Positions 16,623-25,044 of a DNA stretch of 64,000 nucleotides are shown in pieces. How positions within the stretch are numbered: the stretch's first letter is position 1; each line of letters opens with the position of its first letter. A program made the translations under genes and the position numbers. Source of the stretch: Chryseobacterium sp. OSA05B (GTDB taxonomy: Bacteria > Bacteroidota > Bacteroidia > Flavobacteriales > Weeksellaceae). Where the stretch lies: positions 124,001 to 188,000 of the forward strand of contig NZ_JAHXYH010000006.1 in assembly GCF_019970065.1 (NCBI RefSeq), in the 5' to 3' direction. The notes beneath the pieces were generated by a model, which was not told where the DNA came from, ran no database searches, and worked only from the letters and a program-made list of their open reading frames with translations.

Positions 16623-19028
16623 ATGACAGAATTTGAAGATATCAGTTTAGAGGAAATGATCAGCGATGGGTTTGACATTGTAGCCGAAGAGATCAATCTT
16701 TCAGACTTTTCGGAGACTGATAAGAATTCCGAACAGAAAATATTCCCTATACTTCCCGTAAGAAATATGGTCATGTTTCCAAACGTAGTAATTCCCATTA
16801 CTGCCGGAAGAAAAACATCGATACAGCTGCTTGAAGAAGCACAGAAAAATGGTGATTTCATTGGGATCGTGAGCCAGAAAAACTCAGATCTGGAGCAGCC
16901 TGCCGAGAAAGATATGTATCAGACCGGTACGCTTGCCAAGATCATTAAGATCATCAAATTGCCGGAAGGTAACATTACAGCGATTACTAAAGGTTTCCAC
17001 AGATTTAAGATCAAAAAGATCGTGGAAAGCCAGCCTTATTTCAAAGCAGAAATCACCAAATTAAAAGATTCCAAGCCTAAAAACAGGGAAGAATACGATG
17101 CTCTTCTTGAGAACATCAAAGATCTTGCATTAAAAATCATTGAACTGGATCCGAATATTCCGAATGCAGCCAATTTTGCGATTAAGAATATCAATAATAA
17201 TGATGATCTGCTTAATTTCATATGCACCAACTCCAGCTTCCCTTCCATCGAAAAGCAAAGACTTCTTGAGGAAAAAAGCCTGATGGAAAGAGCCAACAAG
17301 TGCTACGAAATGATGCATGAGGATTTCAGAAAACTGGAATTGAGAAATCAGATCCATCAGAAAACTTCAAAGGATCTTGATAAACAGCAGAGAGAATATT
17401 TTCTGAACCAGCAGATCAGAACCATCCAGGATGAATTGGGAGGCGGTCCGGAAAGCGATGTGGAAGACCTGATCATGAAAGCAAGAAAAAAGAAGTGGAA
17501 CCAGGAAGTGGAAGATCATTTCCAGAAGGAGATCAACAGACTGCAGCGTCAGAACCCGAATTCTCCGGATTACAACGTTCAGAGAAATTATCTTGATTTC
17601 TTCACAGATCTTCCGTGGGAAACCTACACAAAAGACGTTTTCGATATTGCAAAAGCTGAAAAAACTTTAGATAAAGCCCACTTCGGACTTGAAGATATTA
17701 AGAAAAGGATCCTGGAGCACATGGCTGTTTTGAAGCTTAAAAACAACATGAAATCCCCTATCCTTTTGCTTGTAGGGCCTCCGGGAGTAGGAAAAACATC
17801 TTTAGGAAAATCCGTTGCTGATGCTTTGGGAAGAAAGTATGTAAGATTATCTTTAGGTGGACTTCATGACGAAAGCGAAATCCGTGGACACAGAAAAACC
17901 TACATCGGAGCTATGGCGGGAAGAATTCTGCAATCCATCAAGAAATCAGGCACTTCCAACCCGGTAATCGTTCTTGATGAAATTGATAAAATTGCTCAGG
18001 GACTTCACGGGGATCCAAGTTCTGCGCTTTTAGAAGTTCTTGATCCTGAACAGAATAATGCGTTCTATGATAATTTCTTAGAAATGGGCTATGACCTTTC
18101 CAAAGTGATGTTCATTGCCACGGCCAATTCACTTTCAACAATACAGACTCCTCTTCTCGACAGAACGGAAATTATTCAGATCGCCGGATATACGATGGAA
18201 GAGAAAACGGAAATCGCGAAAAGACATTTAATTAAGAAACAACAGGAAGAAAACGGTTTGGATGCGAAATCATTTAAGCTTGGAAATCCTGAACTTAAAC
18301 ATATCATTGAAGCACACACTTCAGAAAGCGGTGTAAGAACATTAGAGAAAAGAATTGCATCCATTGCAAGATGGGTGGCACTTCAGACCGCTCTGATAAA
18401 GGAATACGATCCAAAAATCACTATTGAAAAAATAGATGAAATCCTGGGTGTACCAAGACCTAAAAGTCTGTCTGAAATTACAGGGGTTCCTGGTGTTGTG
18501 ACCGGTTTGGCCTGGACAAATGTGGGCGGAGATATTTTATACATCGAAAGCATTTTAAGCAACGGAAAAGGAAGTCTTACCATGACCGGAAATCTAGGAA
18601 CAGTGATGAAAGAATCCGCAACCATTGCACTGGAATATATCAAAGCCAGACATGATGACCTGGGAATCGCACAGGAAGATCTGGATAAGAAGAACATCCA
18701 CGTTCACGTTCCGGAAGGCGCAACTCCTAAGGACGGACCGTCTGCAGGTATTGCTATGCTTACATCCATGGTTTCTTCATTTAAGAACAAGAAAGTGAAA
18801 CCTCACCTTGCGATGACGGGAGAAATAACGTTAAGAGGAAAAGTACTTCCTGTAGGCGGAATCAAAGAAAAACTTCTGGCTGCCACAAGAGCAGGCATCA
18901 AAGAGGTGATTCTATGTGAAGCCAACAGAAAAGATGTAGAGGAGATCAAAAAAGATTATCTTAAAGACCTGACTGTTCATTATGTAAACAGAATGGAAGA
19001 TGTGATCGATTTTGCAATCGAAAAATAA
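16623..19028 (+). CDS. lon: ATP-dependent protease La (Lon)
   Basis: Cytoplasmic AAA+ serine protease for damaged and regulatory proteins. A Lon N-terminal substrate domain (about residues 40-240, starting FPILPVRNMVMFP) and coiled-coil linker precede the AAA+ module with Walker A GPPGVGKT at 385-392 and Walker B VIVLDEIDKI. The protease domain carries catalytic S707 in PKDGPSAGIAM and K750 in GGIKEKLLAA, spaced 43 residues as in E. coli Lon. Length 801 is typical for Bacteroidota. The first 35 residues are acidic, a usual extension. A palindrome sits directly upstream and a strong terminator downstream. Confidence 0.97.
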   Translation: MTEFEDISLEEMISDGFDIVAEEINLSDFSETDKNSEQKIFPILPVRNMVMFPNVVIPITAGRKTSIQLLEEAQKNGDFIGIVSQKNSDLEQPAEKDMYQTGTLAKIIKIIKLPEGNITAITKGFHRFKIKKIVESQPYFKAEITKLKDSKPKNREEYDALLENIKDLALKIIELDPNIPNAANFAIKNINNNDDLLNFICTNSSFPSIEKQRLLEEKSLMERANKCYEMMHEDFRKLELRNQIHQKTSKDLDKQQREYFLNQQIRTIQDELGGGPESDVEDLIMKARKKKWNQEVEDHFQKEINRLQRQNPNSPDYNVQRNYLDFFTDLPWETYTKDVFDIAKAEKTLDKAHFGLEDIKKRILEHMAVLKLKNNMKSPILLLVGPPGVGKTSLGKSVADALGRKYVRLSLGGLHDESEIRGHRKTYIGAMAGRILQSIKKSGTSNPVIVLDEIDKIAQGLHGDPSSALLEVLDPEQNNAFYDNFLEMGYDLSKVMFIATANSLSTIQTPLLDRTEIIQIAGYTMEEKTEIAKRHLIKKQQEENGLDAKSFKLGNPELKHIIEAHTSESGVRTLEKRIASIARWVALQTALIKEYDPKITIEKIDEILGVPRPKSLSEITGVPGVVTGLAWTNVGGDILYIESILSNGKGSLTMTGNLGTVMKESATIALEYIKARHDDLGIAQEDLDKKNIHVHVPEGATPKDGPSAGIAMLTSMVSSFKNKKVKPHLAMTGEITLRGKVLPVGGIKEKLLAATRAGIKEVILCEANRKDVEEIKKDYLKDLTVHYVNRMEDVIDFAIEK

Positions 19029-19056
19029 TTCAGAACATATCAACTCTCAATAAGGA

Positions 19057-19092
19057 AACGCGTCTCAGATTATATCTGGGGTGCGTTTTTTG
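19057..19092 (+). terminator. Terminator of lon
   Basis: ACGCGTCTCAGA pairs with TCTGGGGTGCGT around a TTATA loop and runs into six Ts (19086-19091). Confidence 0.88.
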
Positions 19093-19423
19093 TTTGACCA
19101 CAAAGGGTGCAAACGTCTTTTAAAAATTAAGTGATCTTTAGCTCAATACATTGCGCATAGGAAGAGCGCTTAAGTTTTATAAAAATCTAAGATTTTCTTC
19201 AGTAAAACAAACAGACCTGTACAATCTGAGAAATCTGCGCGAGATTTTCAAAATCTACATTGCCCATTAATAATAAAAATCGTTGAAATTATTTTAAAGA
19301 AAATACATACCACACGGCGCTGTTCCGGCATCTTCCCTTTGAAAAAGAATTATGTTAATTAAACCAAAACACCCAATTAATTAGTTGTGTTTTCTTATTT
19401 TTATCCGACAGATTTGAAAAATT
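19093..19423. other. Gene-free spacer with repeat remnants
   Basis: About 330 nt without a plausible gene. It is AT-rich and holds a minus-strand copy of the motif GATTTCTCAGAT (19224-19235), which recurs at 61773-61784 within a similar context (CGCAGATTTCTCAGATT against CGCCGATTTCTCAGATG). It looks like a decayed dispersed intergenic repeat. The promoter of the AI-2E family gene should be in the last 60 nt, but no clean TAnnTTTG is visible. Confidence 0.5.
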
Positions 19424-20536
19424 ATGAATTTCCTTAGACTCCCGTTTCTTGTTAAATTGACAATGGTCACCATTTCCATCATTGGTCTCGGTTACCTGTT
19501 AGCGCTTGGACAGAGCATTTTAGCTCCTTTCTTCCTGGCTTTTTTAATGGCCATGCTGTTTCTTCCGGCCGCGACTTTCATGGAAAGAAGATTAAGATTT
19601 CCAAGATCCATCTCCACGATGACTTCGGTTTTCGTGATGCTCGCTATTTTAGCCGGGATTATTTATTTTTTCGGATCACAGCTTTCCGATTTCAGTAAAG
19701 ACCTGCCGCATCTCAGAGATCAGATGACCACAGTTTTTAATAATCTGCAGCACTGGATTTCAAAAACATTCAACGTAAAAATCGATGAACAGCTTGATTA
19801 TATTAATCAGGGTTTGAATAAACTGCTATCCTCTTCGGGAGTGATTCTTGGTTTCACTTTCGGGATATTTTCAAGTGGATTTGGCTTTATTGTATTCTTC
19901 ACGCTGTTTTTTATCTTTATCTTAAACTACAGAAGAATTCTTAATAATTTCATTGTAACGGTTTTTAACGAAAAGCATAAAGCCAGCGTACAGGAAGTAG
20001 TCACCGAAATCCGGGTAATGACGAAAAAATATATTTTCGGGCTATGCCTGCAGGTTTTGATTGTTTCTATTCTTTCTTCTATTGTTCTAACCATTTTAGG
20101 CGTAAAATATGCGATCCTACTTGCTGTTTTGACAGGGTTACTCAACGTTATTCCTTATCTGGGAATCTGTATTTCCCTTTTAATTTCATGTTTCATCGCC
20201 TTTGCCACCGGAACACCATCTACCTGTGTGTATGTAGCCATTGGATATATTGCCATTCACATTATTGACGGAAATATCGTTCTTCCATTTGTAGTGGGTT
20301 CAAAAGTAAAGATCAATGCCCTGTTCTCTTTTATAGGCATTATTTTAGGCGAACATCTTTGGGGAATTGCAGGTATGTTTCTTTGTATTCCGGCCATTGC
20401 CATCATTAAAATTATCTTTGAAAGAGTAGATGGATTAAAACCATGGGGTAAACTGCTCGGGGAGGAAGAAAAACCTAACAAAAAGAAGAAGAGTTACAAG
20501 ATTTCTAAGAATATTACGCTGAAGGAAATGGATTAA
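19424..20536 (+). CDS. AI-2E/PerM-family membrane transporter
   Basis: Polytopic permease of the AI-2E (TqsA/YdiK/PerM) family; members are exporters of signalling molecules or Na+/H+ antiporters. It has about eight helices in the usual two-block pattern: two pairs before residue 90, a soluble segment at about 90-150, and the conserved C-terminal block with LLNVIPYLGICIS and GEHLWGIAGMFLCIPAIAIIKIIFE. The tail is Lys-rich (EEKPNKKKKSYK). Substrate cannot be assigned. It is monocistronic, with a palindromic heptad repeat and a terminator downstream. Confidence 0.88.
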   Translation: MNFLRLPFLVKLTMVTISIIGLGYLLALGQSILAPFFLAFLMAMLFLPAATFMERRLRFPRSISTMTSVFVMLAILAGIIYFFGSQLSDFSKDLPHLRDQMTTVFNNLQHWISKTFNVKIDEQLDYINQGLNKLLSSSGVILGFTFGIFSSGFGFIVFFTLFFIFILNYRRILNNFIVTVFNEKHKASVQEVVTEIRVMTKKYIFGLCLQVLIVSILSSIVLTILGVKYAILLAVLTGLLNVIPYLGICISLLISCFIAFATGTPSTCVYVAIGYIAIHIIDGNIVLPFVVGSKVKINALFSFIGIILGEHLWGIAGMFLCIPAIAIIKIIFERVDGLKPWGKLLGEEEKPNKKKKSYKISKNITLKEMD

Positions 20537-20546
20537 TCATGAATAA

Positions 20547-20618
20547 TAAGCAATGGGTAATGAGTAACATATAAGGACAAATAGTAGTTATTACTTATTG
20601 CTCATTACCCATTACTTA
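20547..20618. repeat. Inverted heptad repeat between convergent genes
   Basis: Left arm: TAAGCAA, TGGGTAA, TGAGTAA, CATATAA (20547-20574). Right arm, read on the minus strand: TAAGTAA, TGGGTAA, TGAGCAA, TAAGTAA (from 20618 downward). Both arms are built of 7-nt units and can form a hairpin of about 20 bp. Confidence 0.8.
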
Positions 20619-20620
20619 TA

Positions 20621-20660
20621 AAAAAAGAGGGCTGCCTTAAAAAAGACAGCCATTATTTTT
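20621..20660. terminator. Bidirectional terminator
   Basis: GGCTG-C-CTT pairs with AAG-A-CAGCC (20630-20651) and is flanked by A6 on the left and T5 on the right. It closes both the AI-2E family gene and the minus-strand double-glycine peptide gene. Confidence 0.85.
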
Positions 20661-20913
20661 AAACTATAGCAGCGCAGAACGGGCTCATTCCGCTTGGGCA
20701 GATCTGGTCGCAAGGAATGTAAGACTGATTGTCCGGACAGTATCCTAAATCCGTTCCCGGATTGGTACCGCCGCCACCTCCTCCTAAGCAAGGGTCTCCC
20801 GGTGGAATTTTACAAGGACAACCTACCGGTCCGATATCACAGATTGGCTCTCTTCCACCTCCATTAATTTTCTTTAAATTCTCCCGATCTAATTTTTGAA
20901 GTTTTTTCAACAT
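20659..20913 (-). CDS. Cys-rich double-glycine leader peptide (bacteriocin-like)
   Basis: 84-residue precursor peptide. The leader MLKKLQKLDRENLKKINGGG has the amphipathic Lys/Leu pattern and the GG cleavage site (18-20) recognised by C39-peptidase ABC exporters; such bacteriocin-like peptides are common in Chryseobacterium. The core has eight cysteines (25, 32, 34, 42, 59, 68, 72, 80), many Pro and Gly, and a run of six Gly at about 44-49. Eight Cys could form four disulfides or be modified. No exporter, maturation enzyme or immunity gene is adjacent, so activity is uncertain. It has its own -7 element and terminator. Confidence 0.8.
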   Translation of the reverse strand: MLKKLQKLDRENLKKINGGGREPICDIGPVGCPCKIPPGDPCLGGGGGGTNPGTDLGYCPDNQSYIPCDQICPSGMSPFCAAIV

Positions 20914-20942
20914 AATACGATTGTTTAGTTTAATTTGAATGA

Positions 20943-20950
20943 CAAAGATA
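20943..20950 (-). promoter_or_regulatory. Promoter -7 element for the Cys-rich peptide
   Basis: Minus-strand TATCTTTG fits TAnnTTTG 30 nt upstream of the ATG. No -33 TTTG at the right spacing. Confidence 0.5.
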
Positions 20951-21044
20951 TTAAATGAAAATCAGAAATACTCCCACTACAGAGAAAAACAAACAACATT
21001 AACAAATTTTAATAGCAATACATAAACGAATATCATTTTTGTTA

Positions 21045-21052
21045 TACATTTG
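21045..21052 (+). promoter_or_regulatory. Promoter -7 element for the DoxX-family gene
   Basis: TACATTTG fits TAnnTTTG 17 nt upstream of the ATG at 21070. Confidence 0.45.
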
Positions 21053-21069
21053 ATATAAAATCAACAATC

Positions 21070-21447
21070 ATGAAAATCGTAAAATTTATCCTTTCGTTCA
21101 TCTTTGCATTGATGTTTATTCATGCAGGACTGAACAAGTTCTTTCACTATTCACCAATGCCTAAGATGTCCGATGAGCAGATAAAGATCTTTGCTGCATT
21201 CGGGGAAATCGGCTGGCTGCTACCCTTAGTGGGAATCGTAGAAATTGTTGGCGGAGTCCTATTTATCTTCCAGAAGACCAAAGCTTTGGGCGCTATTATC
21301 CTCCTTCCTGTTATGGTGGGAATTGTTATTCATAATATATACAGAGACCCGAACCAGATGGGGATCATCACAGCTGTAGTCATGTTCCTGATCAATATTT
21401 GGGCAATTATTGATGACCGGGAGAAATATAAGGCTTTGATTAGTTGA
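21070..21447 (+). CDS. DoxX-family membrane protein
   Basis: 125-residue four-helix inner-membrane protein of the DoxX/DoxD-like superfamily, whose members are linked to redox or sulfur metabolism but mostly uncharacterised. Helices lie at about 4-22, 46-66, 73-90 and 97-115. The first helix ends in ALMFIHAGLNKFFH, the typical DoxX pattern. It is monocistronic and convergent with the acyl-CoA dehydrogenase gene. Confidence 0.82.
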   Translation: MKIVKFILSFIFALMFIHAGLNKFFHYSPMPKMSDEQIKIFAAFGEIGWLLPLVGIVEIVGGVLFIFQKTKALGAIILLPVMVGIVIHNIYRDPNQMGIITAVVMFLINIWAIIDDREKYKALIS

Positions 21448-21450
21448 AAA

Positions 21451-21517
21451 GGTAGCAGGTGGCAGGTAACAAAGCACGCATTAACCTGCAACCTTTTATC
21501 TGCTACCTGACCTTTTA
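21451..21517. repeat. Inverted heptad repeat between convergent genes
   Basis: Left arm: GGTAGCA, GGTGGCA, GGTAACA (21451-21471). Right arm on the minus strand includes GGTAGCA, GATAAAA, GGTTGCA, GGTTAAT. GGTAGCAG (21451-21458) pairs exactly with CTGCTACC (21500-21507). It occupies the DoxX/acyl-CoA dehydrogenase gap and may act as a bidirectional transcription end. Confidence 0.8.
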
Positions 21518-21518
21518 T

Positions 21519-22877
21519 CTATACAAACGCACTGAATCCGGTAATAGATCTTCCCACAATCAGTGAATTGATCTCTTTTGTTCCTTCATAAGAATAGATG
21601 GCTTCAGCATCGGCCACGAATCTGGCCACATCATATTCTAGGAGAATACCATTTCCTCCCATTACTTCTCTTGCTCTGGAAACAATATCTCTGGTTCTCA
21701 GAGTACAGAAAACTTTGGCTAGTGAGGCATGCTCGTCTTTTAAAATTCCTTCATCCTGCATTTCGGACAATCTGAAAACCATGGTCTGCATGGCCGTAAG
21801 ATTGGAAAGCATTTCCACCAGATGCCCCTGGATCATTTGAAATGAGGCAATAGGTTTCCCGAACTGCTCTCTGGTTCTGGTATATTGTAATGCGCTTTCA
21901 TAGGCTCCTCTCGCGCAACCTGTGGCCATCCATGCCACTCCGGCTCTGGTCATACGCAGTACTTTTCCTGTATCTTTAAATGAATTGGCATTTTGAAGAC
22001 GGTTTTCTTCGGTTACCAGACAATCCTTCAAGGTGATTAATCCATTTTGCACAATTCTCAGTGCCATTTTACCTTTTATTTTCTCAACGGAATAGCCCGG
22101 ATTGTCTTTTTCTACAATAAATCCTTTCACTTCGCCACTATCGAGGTCTCTTGCCCAGATAATGATCAGGTCTGCAAATGTTGCATTTCCGATCCATTTT
22201 TTCTGGCCGTTAAGAATCCAGCCTTCCTCAGTTTTTTTACAGGTTACTGTCAGGCCGCCCGCTGCTCCAGATCCTACTTCAGGTTCTGTGAGGCCAAAAG
22301 CTCCTATTTTTTCAAATTTCTGCATCTGAGGAAGCCATTTCTGTTTCTGTTCTTCCGATCCGCAAATATAAATAGAGCCCATCGCCAGCCCTGACTGAAC
22401 GCCGAAGAAAGTCGCAATAGAAGCATCTATTCTCGCCATTTCCATCGCAATAACGCCTTCCATCAGAAAAGGCATGCCCGGACAGCCGTATCCATCGTAG
22501 GTTACACCGCAGATATTCAGTTTCTGGAATTTGGGAATGAGTTCAAAAGGGAATTCATCTCTGAGCCAGTAATGATTCACTAAAGGTTTCACTTCTTTTT
22601 CCATGAATGCTCTTACTTTAAGCTGGATCTCGCGTTGTTCCGGCGTCAGTGTATGGTAGATATCATAAAAATCACCATCAATAGGCGGAAGTTCCCGCTT
22701 TTTCTTATTGGGATCAAGCATTTTCATCATTCCGTTCAACTGTTTGTCATCCAGTTTTGAGAAGTTCTGCATCAGCTTCGGCAGATCAACTTTTTGAGAA
22801 ATAGCACTCAGCTGGTCAAAATCTATTGATCTGAATAATTCTATCGCGTTTCTGATTTTGGAAAAAGTATTTGACAT
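21519..22877 (-). CDS. Acyl-CoA dehydrogenase (glutaryl-CoA dehydrogenase-like)
   Basis: FAD flavoenzyme that oxidises acyl-CoA thioesters. After an unusual N-terminal helical extension of about 80 residues come the ACAD N-domain, the FAD-binding loop AFGLTEPEVGSGAAGG, and the C-terminal ARxxMGGNGI region (SRAREVMGGNGILLEYDVAR) with YSYEGTKEIN, whose Glu matches the catalytic base of glutaryl-CoA and isovaleryl-type enzymes. The ending VGRSITGFSAF resembles glutaryl-CoA dehydrogenases. I chose the ATG at 22877 (MSNTFSKIRNAIELF) over one 57 nt upstream, since the extra residues look non-native. Substrate is not certain. Confidence 0.88.
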   Translation of the reverse strand: MSNTFSKIRNAIELFRSIDFDQLSAISQKVDLPKLMQNFSKLDDKQLNGMMKMLDPNKKKRELPPIDGDFYDIYHTLTPEQREIQLKVRAFMEKEVKPLVNHYWLRDEFPFELIPKFQKLNICGVTYDGYGCPGMPFLMEGVIAMEMARIDASIATFFGVQSGLAMGSIYICGSEEQKQKWLPQMQKFEKIGAFGLTEPEVGSGAAGGLTVTCKKTEEGWILNGQKKWIGNATFADLIIIWARDLDSGEVKGFIVEKDNPGYSVEKIKGKMALRIVQNGLITLKDCLVTEENRLQNANSFKDTGKVLRMTRAGVAWMATGCARGAYESALQYTRTREQFGKPIASFQMIQGHLVEMLSNLTAMQTMVFRLSEMQDEGILKDEHASLAKVFCTLRTRDIVSRAREVMGGNGILLEYDVARFVADAEAIYSYEGTKEINSLIVGRSITGFSAFV

Positions 22878-23085
22878 AGTAATGTTTTGTGGGATTGATT
22901 TGTAAAAGTTAAGCAAAAACTGCTCCGAAAACAAGTCATTCTATGAGGTATTATTTTACAAAACACTCATTTACAACAAATTAAAATACAAATATTTCTT
23001 TACAAACTTTTTGCGATTGATTTTCAAATATTACAAAGGATCCTGCCTGAACTTTGACCTAAGAAAACCCACAAAAATCAACGCT

Positions 23086-23988
23086 ATGAAAACGACTTAC
23101 ATTAAATTATCTCTGGCAGCAGTTCTTTTATTAGGAATTTATTCATGTAAAAAAGGAGAAGCTGTCTCCACTGAAAGCTATGCTGCAGACTCTGCAGTTG
23201 CCATAGTTACAGACAGTGTTTCTTCGGTAGCTACTATGAAGGTAAAGGACAAACAGTTCATTAAAACAGCTGATGTGAATATGGAAGTCAAAGATGTCTA
23301 TGAAGCCACCGTTTCCATTGAAAAGACAGTTCAGGATCTCGGAGGATTTGTGACCCGCAGCAATCTTCAGAGCAATGTGATTTCACAGGAAACCTACAAT
23401 ACTTCCGATAATGACGCGATGCTCATCAAAAAGTACCAGACAGAAAATACGATGCAGGTGCGCGTTCCGACGGAAAAACTGGGTGAATTGCTTGTGAAAA
23501 TTAATGATAAAAAACTTTTCCTGAATTCCAGAACGATCAATGCTGAAGATGTAACCTCCAACATCAAATATGCAGAAATGGAAGGCAAAAGAATTAAAAA
23601 GACAGGCGAAAATATCGATCAGCTGAAAACAAATAAAGACAAAGTGCAGCTGGATAACGACAATATGGCGGAAGGAAATCTGCAGCAGCTCGCCAATATG
23701 GATACCACCGACAATATCAAATACAGCACGATAGATATTTACATTAAAGAGCCTAAACTTCGTATTGCTGAAATTGCCGTAACCAATACCCGCAATATTG
23801 ACAATCAATATAAATTCAATTTTTTATATGACGCTAAAAATGCCTTTGTAGAAGGGTTTTACCTGATTCAAAAGATAGCTGTGGGACTTATTACCATCTG
23901 GCCTCTACTTTTAATTTTAGGGACAGTTGTATACTTTTTAAGAAAAAGGAAACTTACAAAACCGGAACGCACAAAAATTCAGGAATAA
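23086..23988 (+). CDS. DUF4349 lipoprotein with C-terminal membrane helix
   Basis: Exported protein of the DUF4349 family, function unknown. The start at 23086 gives a clean lipoprotein signal (MKTTYIKLSLAAVLLLGIYSC); a further in-frame ATG at 23011 adds 25 residues without export features. The middle contains DUF4349 hallmarks: KQFIKTADVNMEVKDVYEA, a segment like LGGFVTRS, and a coiled coil (about 170-215). A single membrane helix (AVGLITIWPLLLILGTVVYFL) lies before a basic tail. A lipid anchor plus a C-terminal helix would tether both ends to the envelope. It is followed by a strong terminator. Confidence 0.85.
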   Translation: MKTTYIKLSLAAVLLLGIYSCKKGEAVSTESYAADSAVAIVTDSVSSVATMKVKDKQFIKTADVNMEVKDVYEATVSIEKTVQDLGGFVTRSNLQSNVISQETYNTSDNDAMLIKKYQTENTMQVRVPTEKLGELLVKINDKKLFLNSRTINAEDVTSNIKYAEMEGKRIKKTGENIDQLKTNKDKVQLDNDNMAEGNLQQLANMDTTDNIKYSTIDIYIKEPKLRIAEIAVTNTRNIDNQYKFNFLYDAKNAFVEGFYLIQKIAVGLITIWPLLLILGTVVYFLRKRKLTKPERTKIQE

Positions 23989-24000
23989 CAAAAGCAATCC

Positions 24001-24014
24001 TAACCAGCTGGTTA
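24001..24014. promoter_or_regulatory. Perfect 14-bp palindrome downstream of DUF4349
   Basis: TAACCAGCTGGTTA is fully self-complementary, placed between the DUF4349 stop and its terminator. It could be a protein-binding site or chance. Confidence 0.3.
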
Positions 24015-24036
24015 TCATCATAATTTTAGATTTTAC

Positions 24037-24070
24037 AGACCTCCTTCACCGGAGGTTTTTTATTTTTTTC
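24037..24070 (+). terminator. Terminator of the DUF4349 gene
   Basis: ACCTCC (24039-24044) and GGAGGT (24051-24056) flank TTCACC, followed by a long T-tract. Confidence 0.9.
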
Positions 24071-24145
24071 AAAAAAAATTGTAACGATCATTATCCTGCC
24101 ATTACCTACTGTTTAAAAGAATGAATAATAAAAAACTTTAACCAT

Positions 24146-25015
24146 ATGAAAAATTTAATACAACTTGGGTTCGCAGCAGTATTATCGGCAACCATTATGA
24201 CGGTAAAAGCTCAAAATACCAACCCGGAAAACAGTACACTCTGGGAAGTTTCCGGAAACGGCCTTACCCAACCTTCTTATATTGCAGGAACCTGTCATAT
24301 TATGTGCAGTCAGGATTTTGAGATTAAGCCAAAGGTGATGAAAGCTCTTGAAAAATCTGATCAGTTTGTCATGGAGATCAATTATACAGATCCTGCTGAA
24401 ATGACAGCCATGCAGAAAATGTATCAGACGGATAAAAAACTGTCGGATCAGCTTAATCCTGCAGAAGCAAAGGAACTGGATAAAATCCTCGCTGACTACG
24501 GAACAGATTTAAAGAAGATGGACAATTCCAGCTCACAGGCATTGTATGCGCTGATTTCGATGAAAGCCATTCCGTGTCCACAAACTGAAGTAAAACTGTA
24601 TGAAATAGAACTTCTCAAAAATGCGCTGAAAAGTAAAAAGAAAGTCTTCGGGCTGGAAAAAGTAGAGGATCAGATGACCTCCATTAATAAAGCTTATGAT
24701 CTGAAAGCAGTCATTCAACAGTTAAAAATGGGAAAGGAATATGAAATCCTTCTCAAGGAAATGGTCGCTGCTTTTAAAAAAGAAGATGTACAGTCTCTTT
24801 ATACCCTCTTTAAAGATGATAAAATGATGACCGCAGAGCAGGAAAAAGCGATGCTTACGGACAGAAATAAAAACTGGGCAGAAAAAATGCCTGAGATGAT
24901 GAAAAAAGAAAGTTCTTTCTTTGCAGTAGGAGGCGCTCATCTTATGGGTGACAACGGAGTGATCCATCTCCTGAAAGCGAAAGGATACACCGTGAAACCG
25001 GTATCAAGCTTATAA
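24146..25015 (+). CDS. TraB/GumN-family protein (exported)
   Basis: Secreted or periplasmic member of the TraB/GumN/PrgY family; distant relatives include predicted EreA/ChaN-like metal-dependent hydrolases, but biochemical roles are uncertain. Signal peptide MKNLIQLGFAAVLSATIMTVKA with cleavage before QN. Family motifs: SYIAGTCH near residue 50 and the C-terminal FFAVGGAHLMGDNGVIHLLKAKGYTVKPV. Length 289 is normal. The sigma-factor gene follows after 25 nt and probably belongs to the same transcript. Confidence 0.87.
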   Translation: MKNLIQLGFAAVLSATIMTVKAQNTNPENSTLWEVSGNGLTQPSYIAGTCHIMCSQDFEIKPKVMKALEKSDQFVMEINYTDPAEMTAMQKMYQTDKKLSDQLNPAEAKELDKILADYGTDLKKMDNSSSQALYALISMKAIPCPQTEVKLYEIELLKNALKSKKKVFGLEKVEDQMTSINKAYDLKAVIQQLKMGKEYEILLKEMVAAFKKEDVQSLYTLFKDDKMMTAEQEKAMLTDRNKNWAEKMPEMMKKESSFFAVGGAHLMGDNGVIHLLKAKGYTVKPVSSL

Positions 25016-25029
25016 TGTATAACCAAACC

Positions 25030-25044
25030 ATGAAATCATCGTGA
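25030..25044 (+). CDS. Possible four-codon leader coupled to the sigma factor start
   Basis: ATG AAA TCA TCG TGA encodes M-K-S-S and ends with the stop TGA overlapping the GTG start of the sigma gene (GTGA). This overlap suits translational coupling, but a reading frame this short may be coincidence. Confidence 0.3.
   Translation: MKSS

Noticed and set aside
23383-23808. Open frame of 141 codons antisense to the DUF4349 gene
   Set aside because: The DUF4349 protein on the other strand is well supported; the antisense frame is Ile/Phe-rich with no features.
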